From contig CP154957.1 in the NCBI GenBank assembly GCA_039621445.1, positions 17,740,595 through 17,804,594 on the forward strand: 64,000 nucleotides of DNA, written 5' to 3'. The position numbers were made by a program, and so were the translations under genes. The notes under the pieces were generated by a model. The model saw nothing but the letters and a program-made list of their open reading frames with translations. It was not told where the DNA came from and searched no databases. The DNA is from Euglena gracilis (Eukaryota; Euglenida; Euglenophyceae; Euglenales). Numbering within the stretch: position 1 is the stretch's first letter; every line of letters starts with the position of its first letter. Positions 11,817 to 43,721 of this stretch are shown here, in pieces.

Positions 11817-12233
11817 GGTGGGTGGGGTGGGTGGGTGGGCAAGGAGGGTAGTGTGGCCCAGAGGTGGTTGGTTAAAGGGGGTTTTGATGCCAGGCTTTTT
11901 TGGTGATAGAATGGGCAATAGATGAATGAGCCATAAATGAGTGGGAGACGCGGCTGCTTTTGTTCTGCTGAAGCTCAAATAAACACCTTCGCAATGATAT
12001 TTTTTTTCAAAACGATACATTCACTTATATTCCTGTGCGTTCACTTATCTGCTTCGTCAACAGAAGCAATCCCAGGGCCCAATTTTCCGAAATGCACAAG
12101 AATGCAACCCATGCTTATAAATATATATATATATATATACAATATATATACGTATATTGTATATATATATTCCATTTTCATGTCCATTTTGGGAGTTTTT
12201 GGGCCGTTTTTTTTTGGTCACAATATATATACA

Positions 12234-12323
<90 letters not shown>

Positions 12324-12386
12324 GGATATATATATATATATACACACACATGCATACATACATACATACATACATACATACATACA

Positions 12387-12442
<56 letters not shown>

Positions 12443-12464
12443 TAAATATATATATATGGCAGGT

Positions 12465-12680
12465 GGCAGGTGAGAACTTTAGTGGGGTGTCGCATGCTAA
12501 TTTGCGCTAATTGGCTATGTTGCGCTAATTGGCTATATTGCGCAACATAGCCAAGTAGCGCAACATAGCCAATTAGCGCAAATTAGCATGTGCTCACCTA
12601 ACCCTACACCTTCCATTAATGGGGGTGTCCGTCGCGGAGTGAACTTTAGTACCCCCCCCGGGGGTACTAAAGTTCTCACC

Positions 12681-12684
<4 letters not shown>
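12465..12684. mobile_element. 220-bp TIR element nested in TA repeats
   Basis: Perfect 19-bp terminal inverted repeats GGCAGGTGAGAACTTTAGT lie at 12,465-12,483 and, inverted, at 12,666-12,684. TA-type sequence borders it on both sides, so the TSD cannot be read. The inside holds a 100-bp palindrome and a GTACCCCCCCCGGGGGTAC palindrome near 12,650. Confidence 0.85.
12493..12592. repeat. 100-bp near-perfect palindrome
   Basis: The arms meet near 12,542. The left arm starts CATGCTAATTTGCGCTAATT and the right arm is its inverse complement with two or three mismatches. Each arm itself contains two copies of GCGCTAATTGGCTAT. As a single strand it would form a stem of about 49 bp. Confidence 0.92.
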
Positions 12685-12778
<94 letters not shown>

Positions 12779-13047
12779 ATATATATATATATATATATAT
12801 ATTGTATATATATACATATATTGTATATATATTGTGACCAAAACAACGGCCCAAAAACTCCCAAAATGGACGTTTTGGGCAACAAAACTGAGCCTGGCCA
12901 GCCACATGGGCATATGGGCACAGGGCACATTTCGTTCACTTTCAGGAATAATGTATGTTTTTTTTATATAAAACATCGATTTTTGACCGAAAAGCTCACC
13001 CCGACGAAATGGCAGAGTCGAAACTGGGGGGGTGGCTGATCCTAAAA

Positions 13048-13127
13048 CCCCCCAAAATAATACCCCCGGAGTATTATTTTTTCGCCCGAAGTCCCGGCCA
13101 GGGGGAGGGGGTATTATTTGGGGGGGG
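13048..13127. repeat. Foldback of the C-run/TATTATTTGGGG family
   Basis: CCCCCCAAAATAATACCCCC at the left is inverted as GGGGGTATTATTTGGGGGGG at the right. The middle contains GAAGTCCCGGCC, also present in the copy at 18,581-18,666 in the opposite orientation. Confidence 0.8.
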
Positions 13128-13129
13128 AT

Positions 13130-13450
13130 AGCACCCCAAATTTTTCGAAATTTTTCGAAGTCCCGCAGGAGCTAAAATAGTGCCAAAACCCCCCTTCGGC
13201 GTCATTTTTTGAACTTTCTTGTGAAATTTACCCTTAGGTCAGATGATCCAAAAAAAATCGATTTTTTTTCGTAATTTGTTGACAGAGATTGTGATTTTTA
13301 CCTTACTTTATTTTACTACATTTTCAGGTCAAAATCCGTGCCTTCGGCACAAAACCGGGGGGGGGGGGGGGTATTAACCCGGTCGACGAAGTCGGACCCC
13401 AAGGGGGGGGATTATTATTTGGGGGGATGATTTGGGGGGGGGGGTTACCA
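13130..13450. repeat. Related poly-G fragments with TTCG hairpin
   Basis: Contains GTGCCTTCGGCAC (13,340) and a G-run ending in GATTATTATTTGGGGGG (13,400-13,425). These appear to be fragments of the same foldback family. Confidence 0.5.
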
Positions 13451-13479
13451 AGTTTGGACCCCCCCTTGTCTGCTGCAAA

Positions 13480-13715
13480 ACTTGGGCCTCATTGGCTATG
13501 ACCGTCACAGCGAGCGCAGTGTTGGGAGCGCCGCCGGCCCGTAGTGGTTCAGGCCAAGGCTGGCCTGGGGGCCAGCCAGGGCGGGCACATACGTACACGA
13601 TCAGAGGGGAGGGAGGGGGTGGGTGAGGTGACGGTTGCAGCAGCCGGGTTGGGCTGCCAGAGACCGCAGTCTTAGCCCACAGGGCAGCCGGGGAGGGGGG
13701 GGTCAGACTTTCTAT
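13480..13715. other. GC-rich island, possible exon
   Basis: Both strands are open for 60-115 codons. A minus-strand frame after the acceptor-like CTCTGGCAG contains SPLIVYVCARPGWPPGQPWP. No domain is recognised. Confidence 0.15.
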
Positions 13716-13990
13716 TGTCAAAAAACCAGTCAGTCACTCTCCAAAGACCGCCCGTTTCCACCCCACCCGAGGAAAATGGCTCAAAATCAAAGGATTTCGG
13801 CCAAAATCAAAAAACAAATCTTGCACCTTCGGCACCTGGTGGGCGACTTTCGGCCAATCCTGGCCGACCCCTCCGGGATCCCCCTCTGGAGGCACCCTCC
13901 AGACCCCCTCTGGAGGGGGGGGGGGGTGTCTGGAGCCAAAAGGCAGTCACTTACTCCGGGACCACCAGTAAGTCACCCCCACTGGGTGGA
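13715..13990. repeat. Diverged relative of the 5.1-kb element
   Basis: Shares with 5,133-5,430 the order CCAGTCAGTCACT, an AAAA-rich stretch, a hairpin (CACCTTCGGCACC versus GGCGCCTTCGGCGCC) and a second GCAGTCACT, with similar spacing. Termini and TSD could not be fixed. Confidence 0.6.
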
Positions 13991-16900
13991 CACTTGGGTT
14001 GGTTCAGCTGGGCGAAGCCTCAACGATGCCGCAGCTGGATTCCGAAGCTATTGTTGGCATGATGGGAGATGGTGAGTTTGTGCAAAAAAAAAAAAATCGC
14101 AGATCGGGTGGTTAAAAACACACACAGACAAATCACAAACAGGGCACGATGAAGCCAGGGGCATGAAGCATAGTATCAGACGGTTGTATCAGCACATTGT
14201 AAGAACTCTCGTCCTGTGAGGAAAATGTCTTTTCCCCTTTTCGACGCAATTGCCTCGGTCTGACAGCCAGAAGAGCCAAAGGAGGTGGAGTGGTATATGA
14301 ACAGAAGGGGGAGCTGGGTTTGGGCTTAGGGATCAGGTGGGGTGGGACGTATCAACACCACCGAGATCCTGGCAACGGGAACTCAGATCGTCGGAAGCAA
14401 TCTCGGGGCACTGAAATAGTGACCAGAATTTGGGGGGGGGGGTCGCCTCAGGAGGCCCGCACTTGAGGTCCTTCAGTAAAATGAGATTAACAGACAGAAG
14501 GGAGGAACCCGACCATCCTGGTCTGCCCAATAGCACACCCACTGTGGATAACTTGCACTTGAACTGGGGAGCTGATCTGGACGTCGGATAACGACCTCAG
14601 AGGGAGAGGATGGTCGAGACTGCAAAATTTGGGATGCCTGGAAAAAAGAATGGTAATTGACAGATGGGAGTCACACAACTGGGTCGGGCCTGAGGTGAGA
14701 ACAGAAAAGAAAAACTAAAAGTGCGAGAAAGCCCCAAAGTCATCAAGCACACCTTCAACCCTGAAACCTAAAATTGGGCTGGACGGTCAATCATCAATGC
14801 ATTGCGCCAAACTTTGGCCCATTTTGGGGCAAAAAAGGCATCCAGCCCATTGAAAGGCAGCTGGACAGGAATTAAAATTCTGTCCATGGTGGGGAGGAGG
14901 TAGAGGACTGAAGGGCTGACCTCCCCCATTGCACAGGGTTTCCCCTCCAGCTGAAATGATGCCCTGGGACAATGAGGGGGCCTTCCTCTTCTTCTTGGGT
15001 GGGGGGGGGGGGTGGATTTCCAAAATTTCGATTTTTTTGTGGTAAGAGGCTGTTGTTCGAAAATATTATCGACACCTGGGATATTGAGGGAGGAGACGTT
15101 CCGTGCCATCTGAAACACAAAGGGCTGAATGAAGCGCTTCCAGCTCACTTCAGGGGGTTTATGTGGCAATTTTTTTCCAATTATGCAGGATTGCTTCATT
15201 TTTCCGGAGTATGCGGGATTGTGTGAAAAAAAAAATGCGGAGTAAAAGTGAACAAGGTTGCTGTTGTTGGCATTCATTCAAGGTCGCAAACCAGCAAATT
15301 TGGCCTGAAATGCTGGACCAAAATGCCTTGAAAAAAGGGCCCAAGCTGGCCCAGAATAGCCCAGATATAGCTTGATTGATCCAATGTGAATGAAACCAAC
15401 CCAAAATTGACACAAAATGGCTCGAAAATGAACCAAATTAATGCAAATTGATTTGGGACTGTGAGGAATTATTCAAATAAATGGGAGATTGGATTGTACA
15501 AGGCTCTATCCATGCTTCACACCAGGGTCTTCTCGGGCTTTAAGTCTGTAAAAGCTTGCTTGCGGGTGGCAAAAAAATTGCCAACAGCGTCCACATTTTT
15601 AAAAAGAGCCTTCAAATACATTTGTCCAGAGCTGGCAAATTTTGTTTTGCACTGCACAGGCATTGTCGAACGGGGGTTCCCAAGCCCAAGGACCTACAAA
15701 GCAGCCGTGCACCTCTCACTAACTACCAAAATACCATCCCATCCTTACGGTGGCCCCTGTGGTGGGCTATGGAAGATGTGGAAGGGGGGGAACGAGTTCT
15801 ACGCACTTTTTTGGCCCCCGGAGTTGGCGATTTCTGGCGAATTTTGGCCGTTTGGTGGCGCCATGACTCCTTCAAAGGTCTTTGTCTGCTTTTGTCTATC
15901 AGGTGGGGGGTGAATGCGCAACACCCGCCTTGGAAAAAAATGCACAAACAATATAACCTGAGAAAAAACAGTGCAAAAATAACAAAAATGCAAAGGTACA
16001 TGCAAAAATGGCAGCGGATTAAAAGAAATCATGTGGAAATCTGAGTAAAACTCCATTTTCAAAAAAAAATGGAAAAAAATAAACAAAAAAATCAGCAACG
16101 ATGTGAAAAATTGGGGAAATCACAAAAAAATGCGCAAAAATGCGAAAAAAATGGGCAAAAAATCCCCCCACATCCATCATTTCTTGCGAAAAAGAACAAC
16201 TGTGCAAATTTTCTGATCAAAATGCAAAAAAAAACAGTAAATACTGTTCAGAGGATATCTGAAGCACCAGAGGGGAGGGGGTCCAGCCTGCTGGCTGGAG
16301 AATGGCGCAGGCAAAAAGCCCAGATGCAGCGGGGTTGGATTTTTTTCAGCCAAATTGTTGAGTGAACAGGGGGGTCACCTCTGGCTACAGAAATTCCCTG
16401 CTTCTCATGTATGCCTACCTCTCTCAGGATCTGTCACAAAAATCAATGAAATTGTGTGAGGAGTGAAAAAAGACTGAAACTACAAAAAAAAAGCACCTAT
16501 GGGGGGTGATGAAGCTTTTTGGGTATCAGTTTTTGACCTTAGAAATTATGCGGGATAACGCGGGATTACGCGGGATTACACAGCCAAAATTTTTCACCGC
16601 TGCATAATGCTCAAATAATAATTTCTACAGAGAAAAGAATGCAGAAAATGATAAAAAAAAAACTATCCAAAATGTTCTCTGAACGAGAAAGCAACTGTTT
16701 TTTTAAGTGCTTTTTTCAAATTTTCCAAAAAATGCGAAATCATGCAAAATTTTGCAGTATTGCGCAGACTCCATTGCCCCTTCCAACTTGCTGACTTCCA
16801 GAAGAATTAGGAAGAGACCACTTCAAACGCGCGAAAGGAAGGAGCGTTTTTTCTCAGCCGGCAGGAGACAGGGTCTGGGTGTGCGGCAGGAAAGTAATCG

Positions 16901-17372
16901 CATACAACAGCAGGGAGTCAACCACGCAGCGTTGGCTGCTGAGAGGAATACCGCCCTCTCCTCCAGGGTGCTGGCCGCCTTGGAAGGGGGGGGGCATACT
17001 TTGAATTCATAGAAATATTTTTTGCCGGCTGCATTGCATTTTCAAAAAGGAACGCCCCCTCACGCCCTCTGTGTCCCCCACATACAAGACTGTCTTCCGG
17101 GCGACGCACACTCCTACTGGGAGCACAAGTCCAGGGTATCGGTCCATTTTTGGTCCACCGGAGAACGTGCAGCCAACGCCCTGCCCAGCCGGACTTTACA
17201 GTCGGCGGAATTCACGGGGAACTCAAGCAGCGCTCAGGGGGCAAGGAGCGGTGGGAGCAGCCCACGACAGCACTCCCGGCTCTGGGGGGACGCCCTGCCC
17301 CCCCCCCCCACCGCAGGAAGCGTCATTTCGTCTACACAAAGTGGCATCAAGTTTCGTGTGGCAGACGTTTCA
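13991..17372. other. No recognised gene
   Basis: Mostly AT-rich and A-run-rich DNA. Short items only: a GCGGGATTAC triplet repeat at 16,555-16,580 and a CAGCCTGCTGGCTGG fragment near 16,284. GC-rich stretches at 14.5-15.0 and 16.9-17.35 kb have open frames in several phases but no domain. Confidence 0.4.
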
Positions 17373-17969
17373 TCAGTGCCGCACCCCTAAACCTTGAAGC
17401 GCGAAAATCTGACAGCCTGCTCTGTGGCTCTGTACAAGTGGGCTTACATGAAGCAATGATGTTGCCCCAGCCAAATGCCGAGGCAGCCCCAGTGGGGACA
17501 AGACAGGCCCGAAGAAGTCTGTATGGGATGCGGCCACCCCGGCGCCGGAATCAAAGTGGCGGTGGCGGGCATGAGCGGACGGGGAGTGTTGCCTTGGCGC
17601 GGGGAACAGCCTCTGCGACAGTATAGAGCAGTTCTGGAGACTTGCAGGACAAACTGGGGAGCGGAAGGGTGGTCCAGTGCATGATCGGGGGGAAAAGAAC
17701 AAAATGGACGTCAGGGAGAAACCGTGGGCGAGGGGTGAACGATGATGCTGAAGCGTCAGGGCGCAGGGCGCCGGGGTTTCGGAGGACTCGTGACCTGACT
17801 TTTCTTTTTCATCAAACGTGGGGGCAACCTCCTTTCGAGGATGAATGGCGTTGGACAAGGGTGGCAAGGATGTATATGGCACATTGATGTGGCACATTGG
17901 CCTGTGAATCAACATCCTACCCTTCTCCAAGTTCGTTGACTCACACTTTCCCTGGGACGAAACCCACAA
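17373..17969 (-). CDS. Uncharacterised 198-codon open frame
   Basis: This is one of the longer uninterrupted frames not made of simple repeats. It starts MWVSSQGKCESTNLEKGRM and ends QGLGVRH. It is rich in Ser, His, Pro and Arg, with no motif, signal peptide or membrane segment that I can identify. Two plus-strand frames overlap much of it. It may be chance in a locally GC-rich stretch, and the low score reflects that. Confidence 0.12.
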   Translation of the reverse strand: MWVSSQGKCESTNLEKGRMLIHRPMCHINVPYTSLPPLSNAIHPRKEVAPTFDEKEKSGHESSETPAPCALTLQHHRSPLAHGFSLTSILFFSPRSCTGPPFRSPVCPASLQNCSILSQRLFPAPRQHSPSAHARHRHFDSGAGVAASHTDFFGPVLSPLGLPRHLAGATSLLHVSPLVQSHRAGCQIFALQGLGVRH

Positions 17970-18580
17970 ATCACTTCAAAAAAGCACTCACCCACAACCC
18001 CACAAGAGGGGGGGGGGTAGGGGCGACTCACCCTCAATCCCAAAATTGAACAAACCTCTTAAACAAACTTTTCTCAGGCCAGACAAATCCCTAACACACG
18101 TAATGTTTGTGTGATGTCTATCACTATTATTAGCTTTTATGCATCAAAATTAATGATCGGAAAAATGAAATTTTAAAATTTGAAAGGAAGCGTCATATTA
18201 TTTAATTTATATGGTGCAACTTTCCAAAAAAAACATATGAATGCAATGAATGCAATTAAGCACAAAGAAAATACTCAAAAAAGCATATGTCTAATGTATT
18301 GTGTATTGTAAAGATGTATATTGATGATTCAGGAAGGAATATTACCGGATGTAAATTCCTTAAGTAATAGTACAACTTTAACAAAATCCCTAACCCTGTG
18401 CTGGATAACTTTCCTCGTTTGAGCTTTTGCCACATCCAGAAACTCACTCTTATATCTCCTTGGAAGTGGGCCAAAAAGAATCCGAGAATTTTGAGCAAAA
18501 AAATATGCAGGGGAAATTTGCTATTATTTGGCTCCGAAAGTCAGTTCCTGGGGGCGGGTGTTATCTGGGGGGTACTATTA
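17970..18580. other. AT-rich spacer
   Basis: No gene, repeat family or RNA seen. Confidence 0.4.
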
Positions 18581-18666
18581 CCCCCCCAAATAATACCCCC
18601 ACCATTGGGCCGGGACTTCAGGGGAAAAAATAATACCCCGGGGGGGGGGGGTATTATTTGGGGGGG
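18581..18666. mobile_element. Foldback element flanked by TTA
   Basis: The left end is a 20-base CCCCCCCAAATAATACCCCC. The right end is its inverse, extended by G-runs. TTA precedes (18,578-18,580) and follows (18,667-18,669) the 86-bp segment, consistent with a 3-bp duplication. It is the inverted relative of 13,048-13,127. Confidence 0.6.
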
Positions 18667-18987
18667 TTAGTGATAATTCATGAAAGTGATTGCCATGAAG
18701 GTATACAAATTTATGTTGTTTGAAAAACATTCCTCCCACAAATGTCGCACAACAAGCGCAACGAAGTGCTTTGATTCTCTTTTGAAAATGCCCCCCCTTG
18801 TATGCCAAGTGATTCAAAAAAAACATGTTTAACTGACAAAAACAACAACTTCCCCAAAAGCACGCAAATGCCGTATGCCATTATACTGTGTCGCAGACAT
18901 ACGTGAACCACAAACATAGCAGAATGCTGGGACTGACGTGACAAACAAAACCTCCAACTGCGTGGTCCACACCGCCACCCGAGCGAC

Positions 18988-36625
<17,638 letters not shown>

Positions 36626-36739
36626 AGATGGAAGCAGCATACGAATGGGAAGAGGGGGGAAGAGAGCACTGGAAGGGGGGTCGTAGGGCAATCAATCGGA
36701 CGGATTTCCACGGGTCTAGAATCCCATGACAGCCCGACG

Positions 36740-37880
36740 TGTTCTTTCAAGAGTCGAACCCAGCGTGGGGACGGGCGTCACTTAACGGGGGTGGGGGGGC
36801 CAGAAGGTGGAAAGTTGGGCTGGCTGGAAAAAAAGCTGCTGGCCCAACCTCCTCCCCCAGCTCAGGCTGGGCCACAGCGGTGGTCGAACTAAGTGTCAAT
36901 AAAAAAAAACAGAACTGCAACAAAAGCTCCAAAAGTCAGCACATAATGCAAGGAATCAATTTTAACCTAAATGCAGACCTGGGACCCACATACGCCCATT
37001 TTTTTCACAAATTATCTCATCTCCGGGGCCAGAAAATAATATATCTCTGGTCAAATTCATAAAGCAGCATCTGACAATTGGGTTAAAATTTTCGATTTGC
37101 TTTCAAAAAAAAATAAACGACGAAGAATAAGGATATTTGGTGTAAACTTTTGGAAATTTTTAAAAGTCGAAATCATTTCCCAAAAGCCAACCTGCAAATA
37201 TGAACCTGCAAAAATGAGCAAAAAAATGGGGGGAGCAAGAATGGTAAATAAAAGTGCTTGTCACCCCCTGACGACTGAAGACTGCCGGAATTGATTGTAT
37301 TATCCCATTTCAAAGTAATTGGGAAGAAAGGAAAAAATGCAGGAAATTGCCAACCCCCCCCCAAGAAAAAGTGACGCCCTGAGCAGGAACACACACTGAG
37401 CGACCAAATGCCGGCAGCCACACGGCTTAGGCATGACAACGAGTGAGGCCTCTTCAACGCCATCCGCGCCGACCTTGTTCTGCTTTTCTTCGAAAAGTTC
37501 GCGGGCTGGCCCCCGATGGTCCTTCCGATTTTCAGGCAAATGCCAAATATGACAGACATCTCAAAAAAACCCAGTTGTAAAATGACTCTTTTTCTAGCAA
37601 GTGAACATAAGCCGCACAAAGCAGTCATGAAATCCCTTATGCTTTGCATGACAACAACTCATCAACTCGAACCGCTCATAACCCCTTTGAAACAACGATG
37701 TAAGTCGTTGAGTATGACGACTGACATGCGGTCATCTGACCTTTGAATTCAAAGGGAATCACAGGCACTCTTCAGAGTGCCACCCACATACCCAGGTATC
37801 CCCATTTCCATTTCGGACTGCCAACACGCCGGGCCGCCAAAAAGAAAAGGCCATGCGTTGCTTGTTCCTTGACGTGAAAG
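36740..37880. other. No recognised gene
   Basis: GCTGGCTGG fragments near 36,820, then AT-rich DNA. I see no upstream exon of HK-B here. Confidence 0.4.
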
Positions 37881-37884
37881 CCTG

Positions 37885-38160
37885 AGCGGTGGCCCTTGGG
37901 GTCCGCACCAGCAAAGAACACGGAAAATCGGATTCGGGCTCCCCTGGATGCCCGCCGAGGGAAGAGTCAGGGGTGTGGCGATGCAGAGCGGGAGGCGGAC
38001 ATGGCGTGGCATGGCATGGGTGGGGTGGGCGAGTGGCACGGGGAGCTGGTGGAGGGCAGGCAAAGGCATGCGGCGGCGATGGGGCAGGCGGCTGTTGAAG
38101 ACCCCCGGGGCCACCCTCCCCCCCCCCACCCAGCTGGCAGTGGCAGCTGGAATACTACTG
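37885..38160. other. GC-rich island, coding status unknown
   Basis: Open on both strands. The minus-strand frame with LHQLPVPLAHPTHAMPRHVR is a candidate 5' exon of HK-B only by position. No domain. Confidence 0.15.
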
Positions 38161-38566
38161 TTTTGAGGTGACAGGAGTTTGAGGGGGAATGGGTTTGGGT
38201 AGAATGGTGGGGGACGAGGGTTTGGGTTGGGGATGAGGAGCAAGCTGGAAAAAAAAACGTAAAGCAACGTACAGCACTGAGGAAATTGTCAAAAAAATGA
38301 CCACTGTTGGGCCAGCTGGCCCATAAACCTTCCTCCGCCGGTGGGGGGGGGGATCCGACGTACACAGAAGCCTGGATGGGGTCATTGGGGGGGTGGGGAC
38401 AGTGTTGCCCGTCGTCCAGAGATGGGTAGGTAAGGTGGGGCCTGCATGGCCCGCCAAGGTAGTGGAGTAAAATGTCTCGATTCGCAGCATGGAGCTCACG
38501 TAAAGCACAAGCACCCACACCCACCCACCCACCCACCCATCAAAACTCACACGCACACGCACATGT

Positions 38567-40190
<1,624 letters not shown>

Positions 40191-40199
40191 GAGATGCAA

Positions 40200-40917
40200 C
40201 GTGAGCTATAAAATCGCCATGCTGTCCCTCCTTCACCCCCCTTACCACAACCCACCTGGAATTATAGATCCTGACTGAATGGATGGAAAGAAGCCGCATT
40301 CAGATGCAGGGCAGGGGCAGTGTTTGGACCCCAAGGCCAGTGTGGGTGTGGGTGGTGGGTGCTCCCTTCTCAGGGCTTTTGCCCTATTCTTTGACTATTT
40401 TTTGAACCCCCAGAGGGTCCTGGAGTATTAAAAATGAGTCAGGCTTCGGTGGAATCGGATAAGGGGTTCTGACAAGATTGGGGGGGGGGGGGGGGGGGGG
40501 TCCCAAGGGCACTTTCCTGGGGGATGGGGGTGGCGCCGAAACAGAAAATGCATGACAAAACCCTGCTTCCGGCGGGAGATCCACACGTCCCATAGGAGTG
40601 CCCCCTGGGTGGAGGATCGGACACAGCCACCCTGTGGGGGTCCAGCCCTTGAAAAATCCCGTTTTGTTTAGATGGAAGCCATGGGAGCCTGGGCCATGCA
40701 GTCCAGCGTTACGGCGACCCTGCAACGATGGAAACTGGGAGGGAGGGGCTACGCCACGGACTGTGGAGAGGGCAGTCCAGAGGGAACTCATCCCTCGGGC
40801 CTGGGGGGTGGGGTGGGTCCGTATGGAACTGATACGGGCCCGTAGATGAAATTTAGGGTGGCCTGGTGTGAGGGCTTTCGTCAGAGACACTGGGAAGGGA
40901 CTTCTCCAAATACCATT
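40200..40917. other. No recognised gene
   Basis: Contains an 18-20 bp G-run at 40,481-40,500. Open frames on either strand lack motifs. Confidence 0.35.
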
Positions 40918-41051
40918 GGGGATGCCGACACAAGGTGTGCGGCGCACTGTGCACACCGTGTCGCACACCGTACACACCGTGCACACTTTGCACACCATGC
41001 ATCTTTCAATGAAAGTTGACGGTGTGCCGCACACCGTGTGTCAGCATCCCC
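40918..41051. mobile_element. 134-bp foldback of the GGGGATGCC family
   Basis: The left end reads GGGGATGCCGACACAAGGTG. The right end, inverted, reads GGGGATGCTGACACACGGTG. Repeated GCACACCGTG motifs fill the middle. A TSD is not clear. Confidence 0.8.
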
Positions 41052-42348
41052 ATAAACCAGCAGAAATTCACCCAGAATGAGCACCGGCAACCAAAGGACT
41101 TATTTTGCAAAATGAGGTAAACCCCCCAAAAAAATCAGACCCCGGGTTAGCTTTATTGGGTCCATTGTCAAAAATCCCAAGGGGGGACTTGTTTTGGTGG
41201 GGGTCGGCTTTTTGGATTTCTGCTGAAAATTTCGACCAAAAAAAGGCACAAAAAGTCCACAAAGTCGCACAAGGGTCCAAAAAAAGTACAAAAAAAGGCA
41301 GTTTTTGGCAGTGAACAAAGACTGCCAATTTTGACTCTTGCAAAAGGGGCAAAAATTGAAACAATTTCCAAAAATACATAACTGTGGCAAACATGACAGT
41401 GGAGGATAATAATATACATTGGCATCTGCATCTTCCGCGTCATATCCATCTGGTCCCTTCAAACAACATCTTCTTTGCTTAAACGGATGGAATCCCTAAA
41501 GCAGCCCCCTCCCAGGGCTGCTATTTTGGAGGTATTTGGAGGTCAAAAATGAACGCCAGAAAAACCCACACCACAGGGAAAAACGTCAAAAAAATCATCC
41601 ATTTTGGGGGTATTTTCACAGTTTTGGGGGTGTATTTGGGATTTCCCAAAAAATCTGAGGGGGTTCTCATTGGGGGGGGGGTCGAGTTTCCTGCATTTTT
41701 GCTGAAAATTGGCAGGGGGCCTTATTTTGGGGGGACTTATTTTGGAAGGGTCTGATTTGGGGGGGGGGGGGTGCATTCAGGTCAGCCAACATTTTTGGTT
41801 TTGGGGTTCTAAAAGCATTTTTCATCACCATAACGGCAGGGGAAAAAAAGCAACCCGTCTATCATGGGTCATGGTCCCCTCGCTGGGCATGCTTTACTAT
41901 TTACTGGGAGAAATGAAGGCACTCTTTGTGGAACCTTTTTTAACAGCTCACTGCTGTGCATTGCCGCAGATTATTTTTTCCTGAAAATGGCGCAAAATGA
42001 AATTTGGAATCTGCCCCCGTGAAATTTTGTGCAAAGAAAATGGGGGGGGGGGTCCCAAAATTTTTCCAGGCGCTTTTGAGAGCCTCCTGAACTGAAAAAA
42101 GGAAACCTTTCAAATACCAAAGGGGAGGAGAACAGCGGCGGCCAACCGACGAGGGACGGGTTGGGCGGGATGGGACATATTTTAGTTAGGGGCTGGCCTC
42201 TGAACGACTGTACTACAGCGCAGCGGGGCACCGCGTGCGGCGGCGCACCGTGCAGCGAAGGTTGTGCACCCGCTTGAAACGACCGGGGCCGGAAAGGACA
42301 GGCATGGCCATGTGAAACACGGCCGCAAACCGGCGGACGGTGGCCGAC
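41052..42348. other. Mixed repeat-rich spacer
   Basis: CTTATTTTGGGGGG/GGTCTGATTTGGGG motifs at 41,720-41,775 match those at 55.2 and 63.5 kb. A CACCGTG-rich GC patch lies at 42,215-42,300. No gene. Confidence 0.45.
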
Positions 42349-42389
42349 TTCAGTTCAGTTCAGTTCAGTTCAGTTCGACTTCAGTTCAG
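42349..42389. repeat. (TTCAG)n short tandem repeat
   Basis: About seven copies of the pentamer with one interruption (GTTCGAC). Confidence 0.9.
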
Positions 42390-42914
42390 GCGCATGCCCG
42401 CCTGCGGACTGCAGTGAAGGAAAAGAAAAACAAAGCCTAAAAAAGGAAGCCAGGAAATTGCCAAAATTATTGATAAAATAATGGGGGGAAACCCCGATGA
42501 AATTGTGGCCCGATAATTGTTAGTGGGCGGGAGGTGAGTGGCAAGCAGAGGCACCCATCAGGAAGCACAGTGGCAGGGCACTCCACCGGCGCCACAGAGG
42601 GGTCTGCCGGGGGCTGAAACTGAAGCGCTGATCACGCTGCATCCCTGGCAGGTCCTTCTGAACACAGGGGGGCAGTGACCGATTTCCATGTGGGACTCAC
42701 CATTTTCTGAAGAAAGAAAATGTGCAGCGGTGCACCATTGGAATACATTTATCAACATACATACGCACACCATGATTGCATATGCAAACAAAGTTGAAAT
42801 TATATGTGGCTCAAACATGGAAGTCATGATGTCTAATAATATAAATTCTTTCATACACCGATATACATTTATCCATGGATAGCTGAAGATGTGGAGATAA
42901 ATATCTATATCTAC

Positions 42915-43320
42915 CTGGCTTCTTTTTAACAACCCTGAGGGAGGGGGTGCCTTGTGCCCCGCCTTGTGCTATGGGTGCCTGCCAACGGTAGGCATCCCCC
43001 CCCCCAGGGGTACAACCCCAACCAACCCAGCCACCCCCCCCCTCGAAATGGCATTTTGCAGTCACAAGGGGGGTGCTATGGCACTACTCACCCCAAAACC
43101 CAAACCCCGGGTTCGGATTCGGGTTTTGGGGTGACCTCCCTTAAAGGAAACACCTTGACCGAGTCACAGCCCCATCAGCCTGCGTTGGCAGGGGTTGCCA
43201 TCATGTGTTGCCCGAGGGTGGGGCCACAGAAATACCAACCCCAGTGTGAGCCACCACACCCCCTTTCCAGGGCGAGATTTGGGCTGGTATTTCAGAGGGG
43301 TCAGAAATTGAAAAAATTTG
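42915..43320. repeat. CAGG-family and 'gcctgcgttggcagggg' repeat fragments
   Basis: CTGGCTTCTTTTTAAC (42,915) resembles the CAGGCTTCTTTT terminus and is followed by the 'gtgcctgcc...ggtaggcat' module of those elements. The stretch 43,175-43,312 matches 30,340-30,470. No TSD could be found. Confidence 0.5.
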
Positions 43321-43721
43321 CTCTCGAAGGTCTGACCTCAGTTTGGCATATGCTGCACTGCAGCAGAGCTGGCTGGGGCTGCTGCGTAGGCGTAGGGTGG
43401 TGCCGTGCCAGTGTGCACACACCATGGCCACAGCCTATGGATGGCAGAGGTTTTGGAGCTTGGGGTTGAGTGTGATTGGCAAAAGTTGAGGTGTATGAAA
43501 ATTTATGCTCCATACTGTTTATACACATCAACATCAAAATCAACATCAACGTCTAACGTCTCCATCCACATCTACATTAGATATCTATATCAACATTTAT
43601 ATCCATAGCCTAGATAGCTGCTCCCCCCGGGCATGGGGCCCAGCCATGATTGAAGGGAAGACCAGGGGCCAACCTCATGGGTACCAAGGTTACATATTAA
43701 GGATTTTGGCAACTGGCCGAA

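Larger units (their letters stand above)
12181..12872. repeat. ~690-bp inverted repeat spanning TA arrays and a nested element
   Basis: The left arm 12,181-12,238 begins TGTCCATTTTGGGAGTTTTT. It is the inverse complement of the right arm 12,817-12,872 (AAAAACTCCCAAAATGGACG at its outer end), with a small loss in the T-run. Between the arms lie (TA)n at 12,240-12,306, (CATA)n and (CA)n at 12,350-12,442, a 220-bp TIR element, and (TA)n at 12,687-12,830. Confidence 0.9.

Noticed and set aside
10818-12020. 400-codon frame of IHTY repeats
   Set aside because: Translation of the TATG array. No non-repeat domain is attached.
36745-36770. Second tRNA-like T-loop (inverse of GAGTCGAACCC)
   Set aside because: Flanking stems do not pair.
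40384-41034. 216-codon minus-strand frame
   Set aside because: Passes through a long C-run and ends in the GGGGATGCC foldback. No motif.
42915-43140. CAGG-family transposon with TSD
   Set aside because: The left end is altered (CTGG) and no matching right end with a duplication was found.
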